Made by a program: the position numbers and the translations under genes. The notes under the pieces were generated by a model, which saw nothing but the letters and a program-made list of their open reading frames with translations, was not told the origin of the DNA and ran no database searches. Below, piece after piece: positions 25,530 to 33,050 of a DNA stretch of 64,000 bases. This DNA comes from Acidilobaceae archaeon (GTDB taxonomy: Archaea > Thermoproteota > Thermoprotei_A > Sulfolobales > Acidilobaceae), in NCBI GenBank assembly GCA_027080775.1, contig JALWPV010000032.1:124001-188000 (forward strand). The letters run 5' to 3'. Position 1 is the first letter of the stretch, and each line of letters opens with the position of its first letter.

Positions 25530-26504
25530 TTGCGTATAGTGGACTTCCACCTGCACCTGCCCCTGAGCATGGCTGGCGGCGACGTCCACAGGGCCCTCCA
25601 CCTCCTCCTCGGGGAGATGGATGATGCAGGCGTCGATGTGGCAGTAGCCATAGCCATAGAGGCCAGCCCGGAGGTCGTGAGGAGGAATGTCACACCCGAG
25701 AAGCTACGCAACGCCATCCAGCCCCTGCTATACGACTGGAGGGCGCTAGGCCACCCCTCACTCTACAACGCCATGGTCAGGCCCCGCGAGGCCCTCGAGG
25801 ACCATCTGAGGCTCGTGGAGCGCCACCTAGCCAGGAGCGAGGACGTCGCCAGGGCTGCAGCGGCCTCAGGGGGTAGGGTGCTTGCTGTGGCAAGCTACTG
25901 CAGGCTGAATAGCGTAGAGGAATACATAGAGAGGCTCGAGAGGATAGCCTCGATGGGCCCCCTGATAGGGGTCAAGATCTACCCCACATTCCACTTCTTG
26001 AGACCCGACGACCCCAGCCTTGAGCCTCTGTACGACTACATGGAATCCAGGGGCCTGATACTCATAGTCCACACGGGCTGCGACCCCGGCATCTGGGAGC
26101 TCCCGGCCCTCTGCACGAAGGCAAGCCCCCGCTACCTCGAGCCCGTGGCTAGGAGGCACAGGGACCTCATGATAGTGGCCGCCCACATGGGTAGCTACAG
26201 CTACCTCTTCCCCGGCATATACTTCGCGGACGCCATACGCCTGGCTAGGGGCAACGATAACGTCTACCTCGACACGAGCGCCACGACGCTCCACCAGGTC
26301 AGGATTGCCCTCAACAAGCTGGGGCCCGAGAAGCTCCTCTACGGCAGCGACTATCCCTACTTCGAGGGCCTCCACATGAAGGATATAGTTGAGGCCTACC
26401 TTGCATTCAGGGTGCCGGAGAGTGTGAAGGAGAGGATACTCCACCTCAACGCCGAGGAGATACTGTCGAGGATAGGCGTCAAGCTAGCCCTCCCGCGCGG
26501 CTAG
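25530..26504 (+). CDS. Amidohydrolase-family (ACMSD-like) metal-dependent hydrolase or decarboxylase
   Basis: A 324-residue TIM-barrel protein of the amidohydrolase-2 type. The metal-binding N-terminal motif is VDFHLHLP. Barrel strands carry LIVHTGCDPG, VAAHMGSYSY, YLDTSATT and the conserved LLYGSDYPYFEG. This family includes aromatic-acid decarboxylases (ACMSD, gamma-resorcylate decarboxylase) and hydrolases, so a role on aromatic acids would fit the nearby CoA ligases, but the substrate cannot be read out. Start TTG at 25530. The last 21 nt overlap the convergent regulator gene. Confidence 0.82.
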   Translation: MRIVDFHLHLPLSMAGGDVHRALHLLLGEMDDAGVDVAVAIAIEASPEVVRRNVTPEKLRNAIQPLLYDWRALGHPSLYNAMVRPREALEDHLRLVERHLARSEDVARAAAASGGRVLAVASYCRLNSVEEYIERLERIASMGPLIGVKIYPTFHFLRPDDPSLEPLYDYMESRGLILIVHTGCDPGIWELPALCTKASPRYLEPVARRHRDLMIVAAHMGSYSYLFPGIYFADAIRLARGNDNVYLDTSATTLHQVRIALNKLGPEKLLYGSDYPYFEGLHMKDIVEAYLAFRVPESVKERILHLNAEEILSRIGVKLALPRG

Positions 26505-26810
26505 GATCCCACTAAGGTAGTCAACAAGCTCCTCGTAGGCCCTCCTGCCCTCCTCGGTCAGGTACACCATGGTCCTGACTCCCCTCCTCGTGAAAACCTT
26601 CCTAGTGGCCGCGAGCCCCCTCCGGGCGAGGAACCTCACGTTGGAGTCTAGGTCACCCCAGCTCAGCCCCGTAAGCTCCCTCAGCCGAGCCATCGACATG
26701 GACCCCCTGAGGTATAGGAGACTGGCTATGGCGAACCTCTTAGGTGAGAACAGCGCCGCCGCGGGCCCCGATGGCGGTTGCAGCGCCTCCTCCCTGTTCT
26801 CACCAGTCAT
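26484..26810 (-). CDS. Winged-helix transcriptional regulator (HTH_34/MarR-like)
   Basis: A 108-residue DNA-binding protein. The winged helix runs from about residue 22: SPKRFAIASLLYLRGSMSMA, then LRELTGLSWGDLDSNVRFLA (recognition helix), and the wing TRKVFTRRGVRTMVYLTEEG. This pattern fits the small archaeal HTH_34 type. It lies 21 nt downstream of a membrane protein gene on the same strand. Such regulator/membrane-protein pairs next to an ABC exporter suggest it may control the exporter, though the sequence only shows the adjacency. Confidence 0.8.
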   Translation of the reverse strand: MTGENREEALQPPSGPAAALFSPKRFAIASLLYLRGSMSMARLRELTGLSWGDLDSNVRFLARRGLAATRKVFTRRGVRTMVYLTEEGRRAYEELVDYLSGILAAREG

Positions 26811-26831
26811 CGGCGCCCGGCACCTCGCGGC

Positions 26832-27506
26832 CTACTCCCTAGCCAGTATCCTGGAGGCCCTCCAGATTGACCAGGTGCCTCCCGCCAGGTAGCCGAACAT
26901 GAGGGATGCAAGCGCCACGTCAACGTTGTTACTAGCGAGGACTAGGGGCAACAGGCAGGCCATGGAGCTAGACGCCACTATGAAGGCCCACCCCCCAAAG
27001 AGGGGCGCCAGCACCGCCAGGGTGACGTCTAGGGCGTAGTACCAGGCCACGTTACCGAAGCCTGGTGCGAGGTAGTAGACCAGGTAGGAGGCCCCCATAT
27101 ACACTCCGATGAATACGGCGAGGGTTGCAATGAATAGGGTGGAGGGCCTCCTCCACCTCCCCGCTCCCGGCCTCCCCCCAGCCCTGAGGGGTGCGAACAC
27201 CTCCCTCACGATGAGCCAGACAAGGATTGTCGAGAGTATGCTCCCCACGAGGCTGCTTATGGTAACGCTAACGCCAAACGGGAGCCCATACGTCACCGCG
27301 AGGCCCTCAGCCAGCAGTATCGAGGCTGGTACCGCTATGCCGTAGGCCAGGAACATGTAGGAGCCAGCTACCCCCTCGAGGAAGGCCCTCGTGCTCCTGA
27401 CAAGCCTCCCAAGGGCGGCCATCTCCCTGATTGCATCCTCCCCGCTGTAGTCGCCCACCAGGCCAACCCCACGCCTGTCTACTCCAAGGAGTAGATTTGA
27501 GTCCAA
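26832..27506 (-). CDS. Unrecognised polytopic membrane protein
   Basis: A 224-residue protein with an N-terminal soluble part of about 45 residues and six hydrophobic segments (starting near 46, 72, 118, 147, 168 and 195). No family motif is recognised. It probably forms an operon with the winged-helix regulator downstream (21 nt gap). Start TTG at 27506. The divergent promoter region carries CTATATCA at 27538-27545, shared with the ABC transporter genes. Confidence 0.7.
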   Translation of the reverse strand: MDSNLLLGVDRRGVGLVGDYSGEDAIREMAALGRLVRSTRAFLEGVAGSYMFLAYGIAVPASILLAEGLAVTYGLPFGVSVTISSLVGSILSTILVWLIVREVFAPLRAGGRPGAGRWRRPSTLFIATLAVFIGVYMGASYLVYYLAPGFGNVAWYYALDVTLAVLAPLFGGWAFIVASSSMACLLPLVLASNNVDVALASLMFGYLAGGTWSIWRASRILARE

Positions 27507-27537
27507 GCGCTTCTCTGAATCTCAGAGTCCCAACACG

Positions 27538-27545
27538 CTATATCA
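27538..27545. promoter_or_regulatory. Shared TATA-like box, membrane protein / ABC exporter
   Basis: CTATATCA lies 32-39 nt from the minus-strand TTG at 27506 and 37-44 nt before the plus-strand TTG at 27582. It is the only good TATA word in the divergent gap. Confidence 0.45.
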
Positions 27546-27581
27546 ATCACAGGCGCCACCCGGCTTCCCGGGGGGCTAGGC

Positions 27582-28526
27582 TTGGAGGCCCTCGTCGAGG
27601 CCCTCGGCCTCAGGAAGGTCTACCCAGACGGCACCGTGGCTGTGGACGGCGTGAGCTTCAAGGCGGGCCCCGGGGTCACAGTGCTGATGGGCCCAAACGG
27701 GAGCGGTAAGACGACCACCCTATCAATGGTTGCAGGCGCCCTCAGGCCGACCTCAGGCAGGGTAGTAGTATGCGGCTACGACATGTGGGGGGGCGAGTGG
27801 AGCAGGCCCCGGGAGTGCGTGGGCTTCGCCCCCCAGGACATGCCGTTCCGGGAGAAGCTCACAGTGATGGAGAACCTCGTATGGTACGGCCTCATCAGGG
27901 GCCTCAGCCTGGGCGAGGCCAGGCGAAGGGCGAGGCGCCTCCTCGAGGAGGTCGGCCTAGAGGGCGCGGGTAAGAAGAAGGTTGCAGAGCTGAGTGGGGG
28001 CATGAGAAGGCGCCTCTCCCTCGCGGCGGCCCTCATGGGCGACCCGAGGGTCCTAGTGCTCGACGAGCCCACGAGCGGCCTCGACCCAGCAGGAAGGATG
28101 AGGCTCTGGGGGCTCATCAAGCGCCTCGCCGGTGAGAGGGTGGTGATAGCCTCAACGCACATACCCGAGGAAGCAGAGGAGCACGCTGACACCGTTCTAA
28201 TCTTCCACAGAGGCAGGATAGCCGCCTCAGGCAGGCCAGCCGAGCTAATCAAGGAGTACGCCAGGCACTCCAGGATAGTGGTTGAGGGCCGCGGCCTCTC
28301 AAAGGCGGGCCCCCCAGGCTACGCCGAGCTCGTGGAGGCCTCCGACACGAGGGCCTCCTTCCTAGCCGAGGAGCCCGAGGAGGTGCTCCCCAAGCTCCTA
28401 GCAGACCTCCTAGCGGCGGGGGCCAGCGTGGAGAGGGTCGAGGTCAGGAGGCCCGGCCTCGCCGAGGTGTACTTCGCGGTAACAGGTGAGGCCGAGCTAC
28501 TAGGCGGAGGTGGAGCCGGTGGGTAG
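27582..28526 (+). CDS. ABC transporter ATP-binding subunit
   Basis: A 314-residue ATPase of an ABC-2 type exporter. Walker A is GPNGSGKTT, the Q-loop is in GFAPQDMPF, the signature is LSGGMRRRLSLA, Walker B is VLVLDEPTSGLDP, and the H-loop His is in STHIPEEAEEH. The C-terminal 80 residues form the extra domain common in exporter ATPases (drug or DrrA-like). Start TTG at 27582. It overlaps the first permease gene by 17 nt. The substrate is unknown; DrrA-like exporters move hydrophobic compounds or drugs. Confidence 0.93.
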   Translation: MEALVEALGLRKVYPDGTVAVDGVSFKAGPGVTVLMGPNGSGKTTTLSMVAGALRPTSGRVVVCGYDMWGGEWSRPRECVGFAPQDMPFREKLTVMENLVWYGLIRGLSLGEARRRARRLLEEVGLEGAGKKKVAELSGGMRRRLSLAAALMGDPRVLVLDEPTSGLDPAGRMRLWGLIKRLAGERVVIASTHIPEEAEEHADTVLIFHRGRIAASGRPAELIKEYARHSRIVVEGRGLSKAGPPGYAELVEASDTRASFLAEEPEEVLPKLLADLLAAGASVERVEVRRPGLAEVYFAVTGEAELLGGGGAGG

Positions 28527-29751
28527 CCTCTGGAGGGTCCTGAGCGAGACATACGCCTTCCTCAAGGGGTTCACCCGCTACAAGGAGACGCTCTTCTGGA
28601 CCGTCATATTCCCCATAATATTCTACGCCATAATGGCCGGCATATGGGGCACGCCAAACCCGCCAACAGTCAGAGTCGGAGTCTACAATGGCGACGCCAC
28701 CCAGGGCCCCTACAACATGAGTGAGGCCCTCCTCAGGGCCATGAACTCCTCCGGGGTCTTCAAGGTTAGGCTGTATGGGAACGCCTCCAAGCTAAAGCTG
28801 GACGTGGCGCATGGCAGGGTGGACGCTGGCGTCTGGATACCAGTGGACTTCACGGAGAACATCACGAGAGGCGAGGCCTCGACCCTAGGGGTCTACTACG
28901 TCGAGACGAAGTGGGGAGGCTTCGTGGGGCAGACGCTAACCTCCTTCTTCAAGGCGTTCTCTGACATCCTGCGGGCCCGCGTGGTTAACGTGTCGCTCAG
29001 ATACATAGAGGACTCTGACATGCCGAGCAGCTTCAAGTCCATGGCGATCCGCTGGATGAGGTTCATAGAGGAGCCACTAAGAGTCAACGTGAGCGTGGAA
29101 AAGCCACCGCTCATAGCAACGTCACACGGCCTCAAGGCCTACTATGCCATAAGCATGGTGGCCATAGAGGCACTCTTCATAGGGATCTTCAGCGGCGTCG
29201 AGGCGGTGAACGAGAAGAAGAGGAGTGGCACCCTGAGGGTCCTCCTAGCATCCCCCATGAACGGCTGGGAGCTCCTCGCAGCAGACACCCTCTCAGCGCT
29301 CGCCGCCGTTGGAATCTCCGCGGTCGCGGTGATCCTGTTCAGCATCGCAACGGGGGCCCGCTACACGGCGGCACCCACCGCACTAGCAGTGACGGCTCTT
29401 CTGCTCGTAGTCGGCACGCTCTCCATGATAGGAATAGGCCTCCTCCTGGCTCCCCTGGCGAAGACGCCTGAGGGCGGGACGGTGATAGCCAATGCATTAG
29501 CCTTCCCGCTAATGTTCATCGGGGGCATAACGATACCACCATTCGCGCTACCCAAGTACCTCAGGGCCTTCGCCGCTAACTGGCCGCTAGGCAAGGCTAC
29601 CGAGGCTATCAGAGAGGCACTCATATACAACGTGGCCCCACTCAAGGCGCTGGAGGCCGGGTGGGAGACTATAGTGGCCAGCCTCGTGATCTACGCCCTA
29701 GGCGCCCTCGTATACCAGAGGCTCCTCATCGGCATGGTGGAGCACTACTAG
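28510..29751 (+). CDS. ABC-2 type permease, copy 1
   Basis: A 413-residue membrane subunit. One N-terminal helix (ETLFWTVIFPIIFYAIMAG) is followed by an extracellular domain of about 170 residues with N-glycosylation sequons, then five to six C-terminal helices. The conserved cytoplasmic segment EKKRSGTLRVLLASPMNG precedes the helical block. The start is inside the ATPase gene; GTG at 28522 (MGSLWRVLSETYAF) is a good alternative. It is a paralogue of the next gene and shares with it 75 identical nucleotides at 29218-29292. Confidence 0.88.
   Translation: MEPVGSLWRVLSETYAFLKGFTRYKETLFWTVIFPIIFYAIMAGIWGTPNPPTVRVGVYNGDATQGPYNMSEALLRAMNSSGVFKVRLYGNASKLKLDVAHGRVDAGVWIPVDFTENITRGEASTLGVYYVETKWGGFVGQTLTSFFKAFSDILRARVVNVSLRYIEDSDMPSSFKSMAIRWMRFIEEPLRVNVSVEKPPLIATSHGLKAYYAISMVAIEALFIGIFSGVEAVNEKKRSGTLRVLLASPMNGWELLAADTLSALAAVGISAVAVILFSIATGARYTAAPTALAVTALLLVVGTLSMIGIGLLLAPLAKTPEGGTVIANALAFPLMFIGGITIPPFALPKYLRAFAANWPLGKATEAIREALIYNVAPLKALEAGWETIVASLVIYALGALVYQRLLIGMVEHY
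29218..29292 (+). repeat. 75-nt exact repeat, copy in permease 1
   Basis: AAGAGGAGTGGCACC... to ...GCAGACACCCTC is identical to 30471-30545 in the paralogous permease. It codes for the segment KRSGTLRVLLASPMNG... AADTL, while flanking codons differ. Confidence 0.9.
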
Positions 29752-29792
29752 GATTAGTATCTCCACTTAAGTCTCGCGAGCCCCCAGCACGC

Positions 29793-29810
29793 GCCCCCCG
29801 GGCGGGGGGC
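29793..29810 (+). promoter_or_regulatory. GC hairpin covering the Shine-Dalgarno of permease 2
   Basis: GCCCCCC (29793-29799) and GGGGGGC (29804-29810) can form a 7-bp all-GC stem with loop GGGC, immediately before the TTG start at 29811. The 3' arm is also the only Shine-Dalgarno-like run, so folding would hide it. Confidence 0.5.
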
Positions 29811-31004
29811 TTGGGTAGGCTCTGGAGGATCCTCAGCGAGAGCTACGCGGCCGTCCACGGCCTGGTCAGGTATAAGGAGCTCCTCTTCTGGGCCGTCATA
29901 TTCCCACTCATACTCTACGCCATATTCATAGCGATCCTCGGAGGCCCCCGGCCCCCCAGGGTTACAGTTGGAGTCTACGACGGAGACCCCCTCGGGGGTA
30001 ATGGGACTCTCGGAGCCCACCTGGTGGCGGCGCTCAGGGCGTCGAAGCTCTTCACAGTTAAGACCTACAACTCCACGCAAGCACTACTACACGCCCTCAA
30101 GGTGGGGCAAGCCTCCGCGGGCCTGGCTATCCCCGCCAATTTCACCGAGTCGATCACCTCGGGCAGGCCAGCCGGGCTGAGGGTCTACACCACCGGGAGC
30201 CTCTGGGGGCTCTACTCGAGAATGCTGCTAGGAGGCTTCCTAAGCTCCTACGAGGACTCGATAAGGGCCTCACTAGCTTCGGGTGCCCCGGCCCCCTGTA
30301 GGGGCGTGGCTAGCCTCATAGCTGATCCCGTGAATGTGAGCTACACTAGCATATCACCCCCTCTACTGGCTACGAGGGCCGGTGTGAAGGCATATCACGC
30401 AGTCAACATGGTCGGGCTCGAGGCCCTCTTCATAGGCCTCTACACCGGGGCACTCTCAATCAACGAGAGGAAGAGGAGTGGCACCCTGAGGGTCCTCCTA
30501 GCATCCCCCATGAACGGCTGGGAGCTCCTCGCAGCAGACACCCTCGGGGCGCTCTCCATAGCGGCGTTCTCAGCCTTCTCGGTGATAGCTGCTAGCCTGG
30601 CCGTAGGAGCCCGCTACACGGCGTCCCCCACGGCGGTGGCCGCCTCCCTAGTCCTCGGCCTCACCGCGGTGTTCTTCACGATAAGCCTGGGCCTCCTCGT
30701 GGCCCCCCTCGCGAGGACCCCCGAGGGCGCGGGGGCCCTAGTCAACGCCATAGGCTTCCCGGTGATGTTCGCGGGGGGAGTGCTCGTGCCACCCTCAGCC
30801 TTACCGGGCGCCCTGGGAGTATTCGCCGCCAAGTGGCCCCTAGGCCAGGCCCTCGAGGCGGCCCGCTCCGTGCTACTCTACGGTGAGCCCCCGAGCCGGG
30901 CCCTCTGGAGCGCCCTGCCGGCGATGCTGGTGACCGCGGCGCTCTACGTTCTCGGCGGCCTCGTGTACCTCAGGCTCCTAGAGAGATCGGCCGAGTACTA
31001 CTAA
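29811..31004 (+). CDS. ABC-2 type permease, copy 2
   Basis: A 397-residue paralogue of the preceding permease, with the same order: N-terminal helix (ELLFWAVIFPLILYAIFIA), external domain of about 150 residues, the ERKRSGTLRVLLASPMNG segment, then the C-terminal helical block and an ending like the first (LERSAEYY against IGMVEHY). The pair probably forms a heterodimeric channel powered by the ATPase at 27582-28526. I chose TTG at 29811 (MGRLWRILSESYAAVHG), which matches the start of copy 1; an upstream start at 29661 lies inside copy 1 and is unlikely. Its stop overlaps the convergent gene at 31001-31004. Confidence 0.88.
   Translation: MGRLWRILSESYAAVHGLVRYKELLFWAVIFPLILYAIFIAILGGPRPPRVTVGVYDGDPLGGNGTLGAHLVAALRASKLFTVKTYNSTQALLHALKVGQASAGLAIPANFTESITSGRPAGLRVYTTGSLWGLYSRMLLGGFLSSYEDSIRASLASGAPAPCRGVASLIADPVNVSYTSISPPLLATRAGVKAYHAVNMVGLEALFIGLYTGALSINERKRSGTLRVLLASPMNGWELLAADTLGALSIAAFSAFSVIAASLAVGARYTASPTAVAASLVLGLTAVFFTISLGLLVAPLARTPEGAGALVNAIGFPVMFAGGVLVPPSALPGALGVFAAKWPLGQALEAARSVLLYGEPPSRALWSALPAMLVTAALYVLGGLVYLRLLERSAEYY
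30471..30545 (+). repeat. 75-nt exact repeat, copy in permease 2
   Basis: Identical over 75 nt to 29218-29292. The bases just outside differ (AGAAG against AGAGG before; TCAGCG against GGGGCG after). Confidence 0.9.
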
Positions 31005-31831
31005 CCGCCAGCCCCGGCTTCCAGGGCCTTCCTGAGGGCCTCGGCCACGTCACCTGGAGTGACGCCGTAGAGCTCGGCGCCCCCGAGCCTCGCCTCCACG
31101 AGTGTATAGAGCTGGTCCCCGACGGGCATGCCCTGGAGGGCTGCGGCGGTGTTGAACGGCTCACTAGGGGGCGCCGCCATGAAGACACCATCCACGCGTG
31201 CGAGGCTCACGTAGCGGCCCTCGTAGAGTGAGACTCCCACCCTAACGCTGTAGGGGCCCCTCGAGACCGAGGCCTTGAGTGGGAGGGGCGAGGCGCCCGT
31301 GTAGAGCTTCCACCTGGGATCCCGGTAGGCCCTCTCTATCCTCGAGGCGGACTCGGGCACGCCTAGCCTCGACGTGCTGGCTCCGGGCCTCGCCACGAGC
31401 CCCCGGGCGCACTCTAGGGCCTCGCTGGCGTCGCCGGCTACTACCTCGACTATGCCGGCACCCAGCTCCCTGGGCCCCATCCTAGTTGCGCCCCACACGC
31501 CGCCGCCTAGGCACTCCGCGAGCCCCCGGGCAACCCCCGCAGCCTCCGCGAGATCCTCGGAGGCGAACACCAGGCCGACGTACCAGGAGCCCGGGCCAAC
31601 CCTCGCCTCAGGACCCCCTGTAATGCGCCTCCAAGTAGCTCTGGGGTCGGCGTCGAGTGGGGAGGCCTGATAGTAGCCTAGAAGCACGCCCTCACCCTCG
31701 GGCTCGCCTATGAGGAGGCTGGCCTGGAGTTTCCCCTCGAGGAAGAGGCCTACGAGGGCCTCGAGGGACGCCTGGAGCCTCTCCAGGGGCCCCCGGGCCT
31801 CGACCAGGGTTATCCTGCTTGAGGGTAGCAC
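31001..31831 (-). CDS. Lipoate-protein ligase-like protein, degenerate
   Basis: A 276-residue protein resembling LplA: LLGYYQ near residue 51, WRRITGGPEARVGPGSWYVGLV at about 67-88 (against the family RRxTGGGxVxHDxGNL), and a C-terminal LplA accessory-like domain (VSLYEGRYVSLARVDGVFMA, then a helical end). The His/Asp of the substrate loop is replaced, and I see no K(x)xGxA segment that supplies the lipoyl-AMP lysine. A non-ligase paralogue or an enzyme with altered chemistry is possible; an unrelated BPL/LPL fold cannot be excluded. Start at 31831 reads MLPSSRITLVEARG. It lies 33 nt downstream of the HD hydrolase on the same strand. Confidence 0.6.
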   Translation of the reverse strand: MLPSSRITLVEARGPLERLQASLEALVGLFLEGKLQASLLIGEPEGEGVLLGYYQASPLDADPRATWRRITGGPEARVGPGSWYVGLVFASEDLAEAAGVARGLAECLGGGVWGATRMGPRELGAGIVEVVAGDASEALECARGLVARPGASTSRLGVPESASRIERAYRDPRWKLYTGASPLPLKASVSRGPYSVRVGVSLYEGRYVSLARVDGVFMAAPPSEPFNTAAALQGMPVGDQLYTLVEARLGGAELYGVTPGDVAEALRKALEAGAGG

Positions 31832-31864
31832 GCTGGCCGCACCACTGGGCGTGGCGTGCGCGCG

Positions 31865-32659
31865 CTAGGGTGTTATGAGTCTCTCCCTGGAGCCGTCTAC
31901 CACGGGTTCTATCTCTATGTTGCCCTTGAGCAGGCTCGTCTCTATTTTGGGTATCAGGACGCGCTCTATCTGGAAGTAGCCCGCCCTATCGTTCATGTAG
32001 ACCGATATGCGGAGCGGTTTCTCCTCGCCCCGGCTGATCTCGACCTTCTTTATGGAGAGCGCTGAGAGGGCGTGTATGTCGCTCTTACCCCTCTTGTAGG
32101 GGTAGCGGGCCCTGCCCTCGGCCATGTCGGTGGCGTCTGCAACCTTCACTATACTCGCCTCCATCGTCAGGGCCTGCACGGCGGGGTGGGTGGCGTATAT
32201 GGCGTGGGCTATCTCCATCTCGAGCATCTTAATCCTCTTCACAGGCCCCCCCTGTAGGATCTCTGGCAGGATCCTGTCGAGGATCCTCATTGCCATGAGG
32301 CTCCCGGCGAACTCGTGGTTATCCCTGTGGAGGGAGTTGCCTATGTCGTGCAGGTAGGCGGCCGCCAGTATTATGGCCTTGGCCTCGTCGAGGTTGGCGG
32401 CAGTCCCCTGCTGGACGCTCGTTGGTAGAATGCCTGCCCTGAAGAGTATCTCAGCGATCTCCAAGGCGCTGCCAGAGACTATTCTGGCGTGCATTGGGCC
32501 GTGGTCGTTGTAGAGGAGTCTGGCTACCGCGTTGATATTGGCCATCCTCAGGAGGGCGTCTATCTCCTCATCACGTGTGAGTCTATCCCAGAGGGCTTGG
32601 AGTAGCTTGCTCCTCCTTATGTGGCCCTCAACCAGCCTTGGCCCCACTTGAGCCGCCAT
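31865..32659 (-). CDS. HD-domain phosphohydrolase
   Basis: Predicted metal-dependent phosphohydrolase of 264 residues. The HD superfamily metal ligands are visible: H in NDHGPMHARIV (about residue 53), HD in AYLHDIGNSLHRDNHEFAG (about 103-117), and D in KVADATDMAEGRARYPYK. The C-terminal 70 residues are beta-rich. The natural substrate is unknown; family members hydrolyse nucleotides or cyclic nucleotides. ATG at 32659 follows GAGGGGTG; GTG at 32662 is directly before it. The 5' end overlaps cutA by 32 nt, implying translational coupling. Confidence 0.85.
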   Translation of the reverse strand: MAAQVGPRLVEGHIRRSKLLQALWDRLTRDEEIDALLRMANINAVARLLYNDHGPMHARIVSGSALEIAEILFRAGILPTSVQQGTAANLDEAKAIILAAAYLHDIGNSLHRDNHEFAGSLMAMRILDRILPEILQGGPVKRIKMLEMEIAHAIYATHPAVQALTMEASIVKVADATDMAEGRARYPYKRGKSDIHALSALSIKKVEISRGEEKPLRISVYMNDRAGYFQIERVLIPKIETSLLKGNIEIEPVVDGSRERLITP

Positions 32660-32981
32660 CACCCCTCACCTCGCTCAGCACCCACTCCAGGTAGTCGCCC
32701 AGGCCGGCCTCGACGGGGAGGGCGATCGCCTCCGGGACCTCGTATGGGTGTAGCTCCTTGACGGCCTCCAGGAGGCTATCGAGGGCGGAGCCGCTCGTCT
32801 TTATTATGAGTAGAGACTCCTCTGCCTCCTCGACTCGGCCCTCCCACCAGTAGACGCTCCTAAGACCCGGCACCACGTTGACGCACGCCGCCAGCCTCCT
32901 CTCAACCAGGGCCCTGGCGAGTCTCTCCGCTTCGCTGGGCGGCGCGGTGACTAGGACTACGTAGACCCTATCACCACTCAA
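32628..32981 (-). CDS. cutA: CutA1 divalent-cation tolerance protein
   Basis: Small trimeric ferredoxin-like-fold protein of 117 residues. Family signatures are VLVTAPPSEAERLARALVER, ACVNVVPGLRSVYWWEGRVE, EESLLIIKT and LHPYEVPEAIALPV. CutA1 binds copper and is unusually heat-stable; its cellular role in archaea is not settled. Start TTG at 32981. It leads the cutA-HD hydrolase-lipoate-ligase-like gene run. Confidence 0.95.
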   Translation of the reverse strand: MSGDRVYVVLVTAPPSEAERLARALVERRLAACVNVVPGLRSVYWWEGRVEEAEESLLIIKTSGSALDSLLEAVKELHPYEVPEAIALPVEAGLGDYLEWVLSEVRGDGGSSGAKAG

Positions 32982-33050
32982 GGGGCCTTCACCTCAAAAA
33001 CTCCTTGAGAGCTTAAGAGAGAGCCCCGAGGAGTCATATATAAGTGTTTC

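Noticed and set aside
29661-29810. Upstream start for the second ABC permease
   Set aside because: The extra 50 residues overlap permease 1 in another frame, are Arg/Pro-rich, and copy 1 begins at the residue equivalent to TTG 29811.
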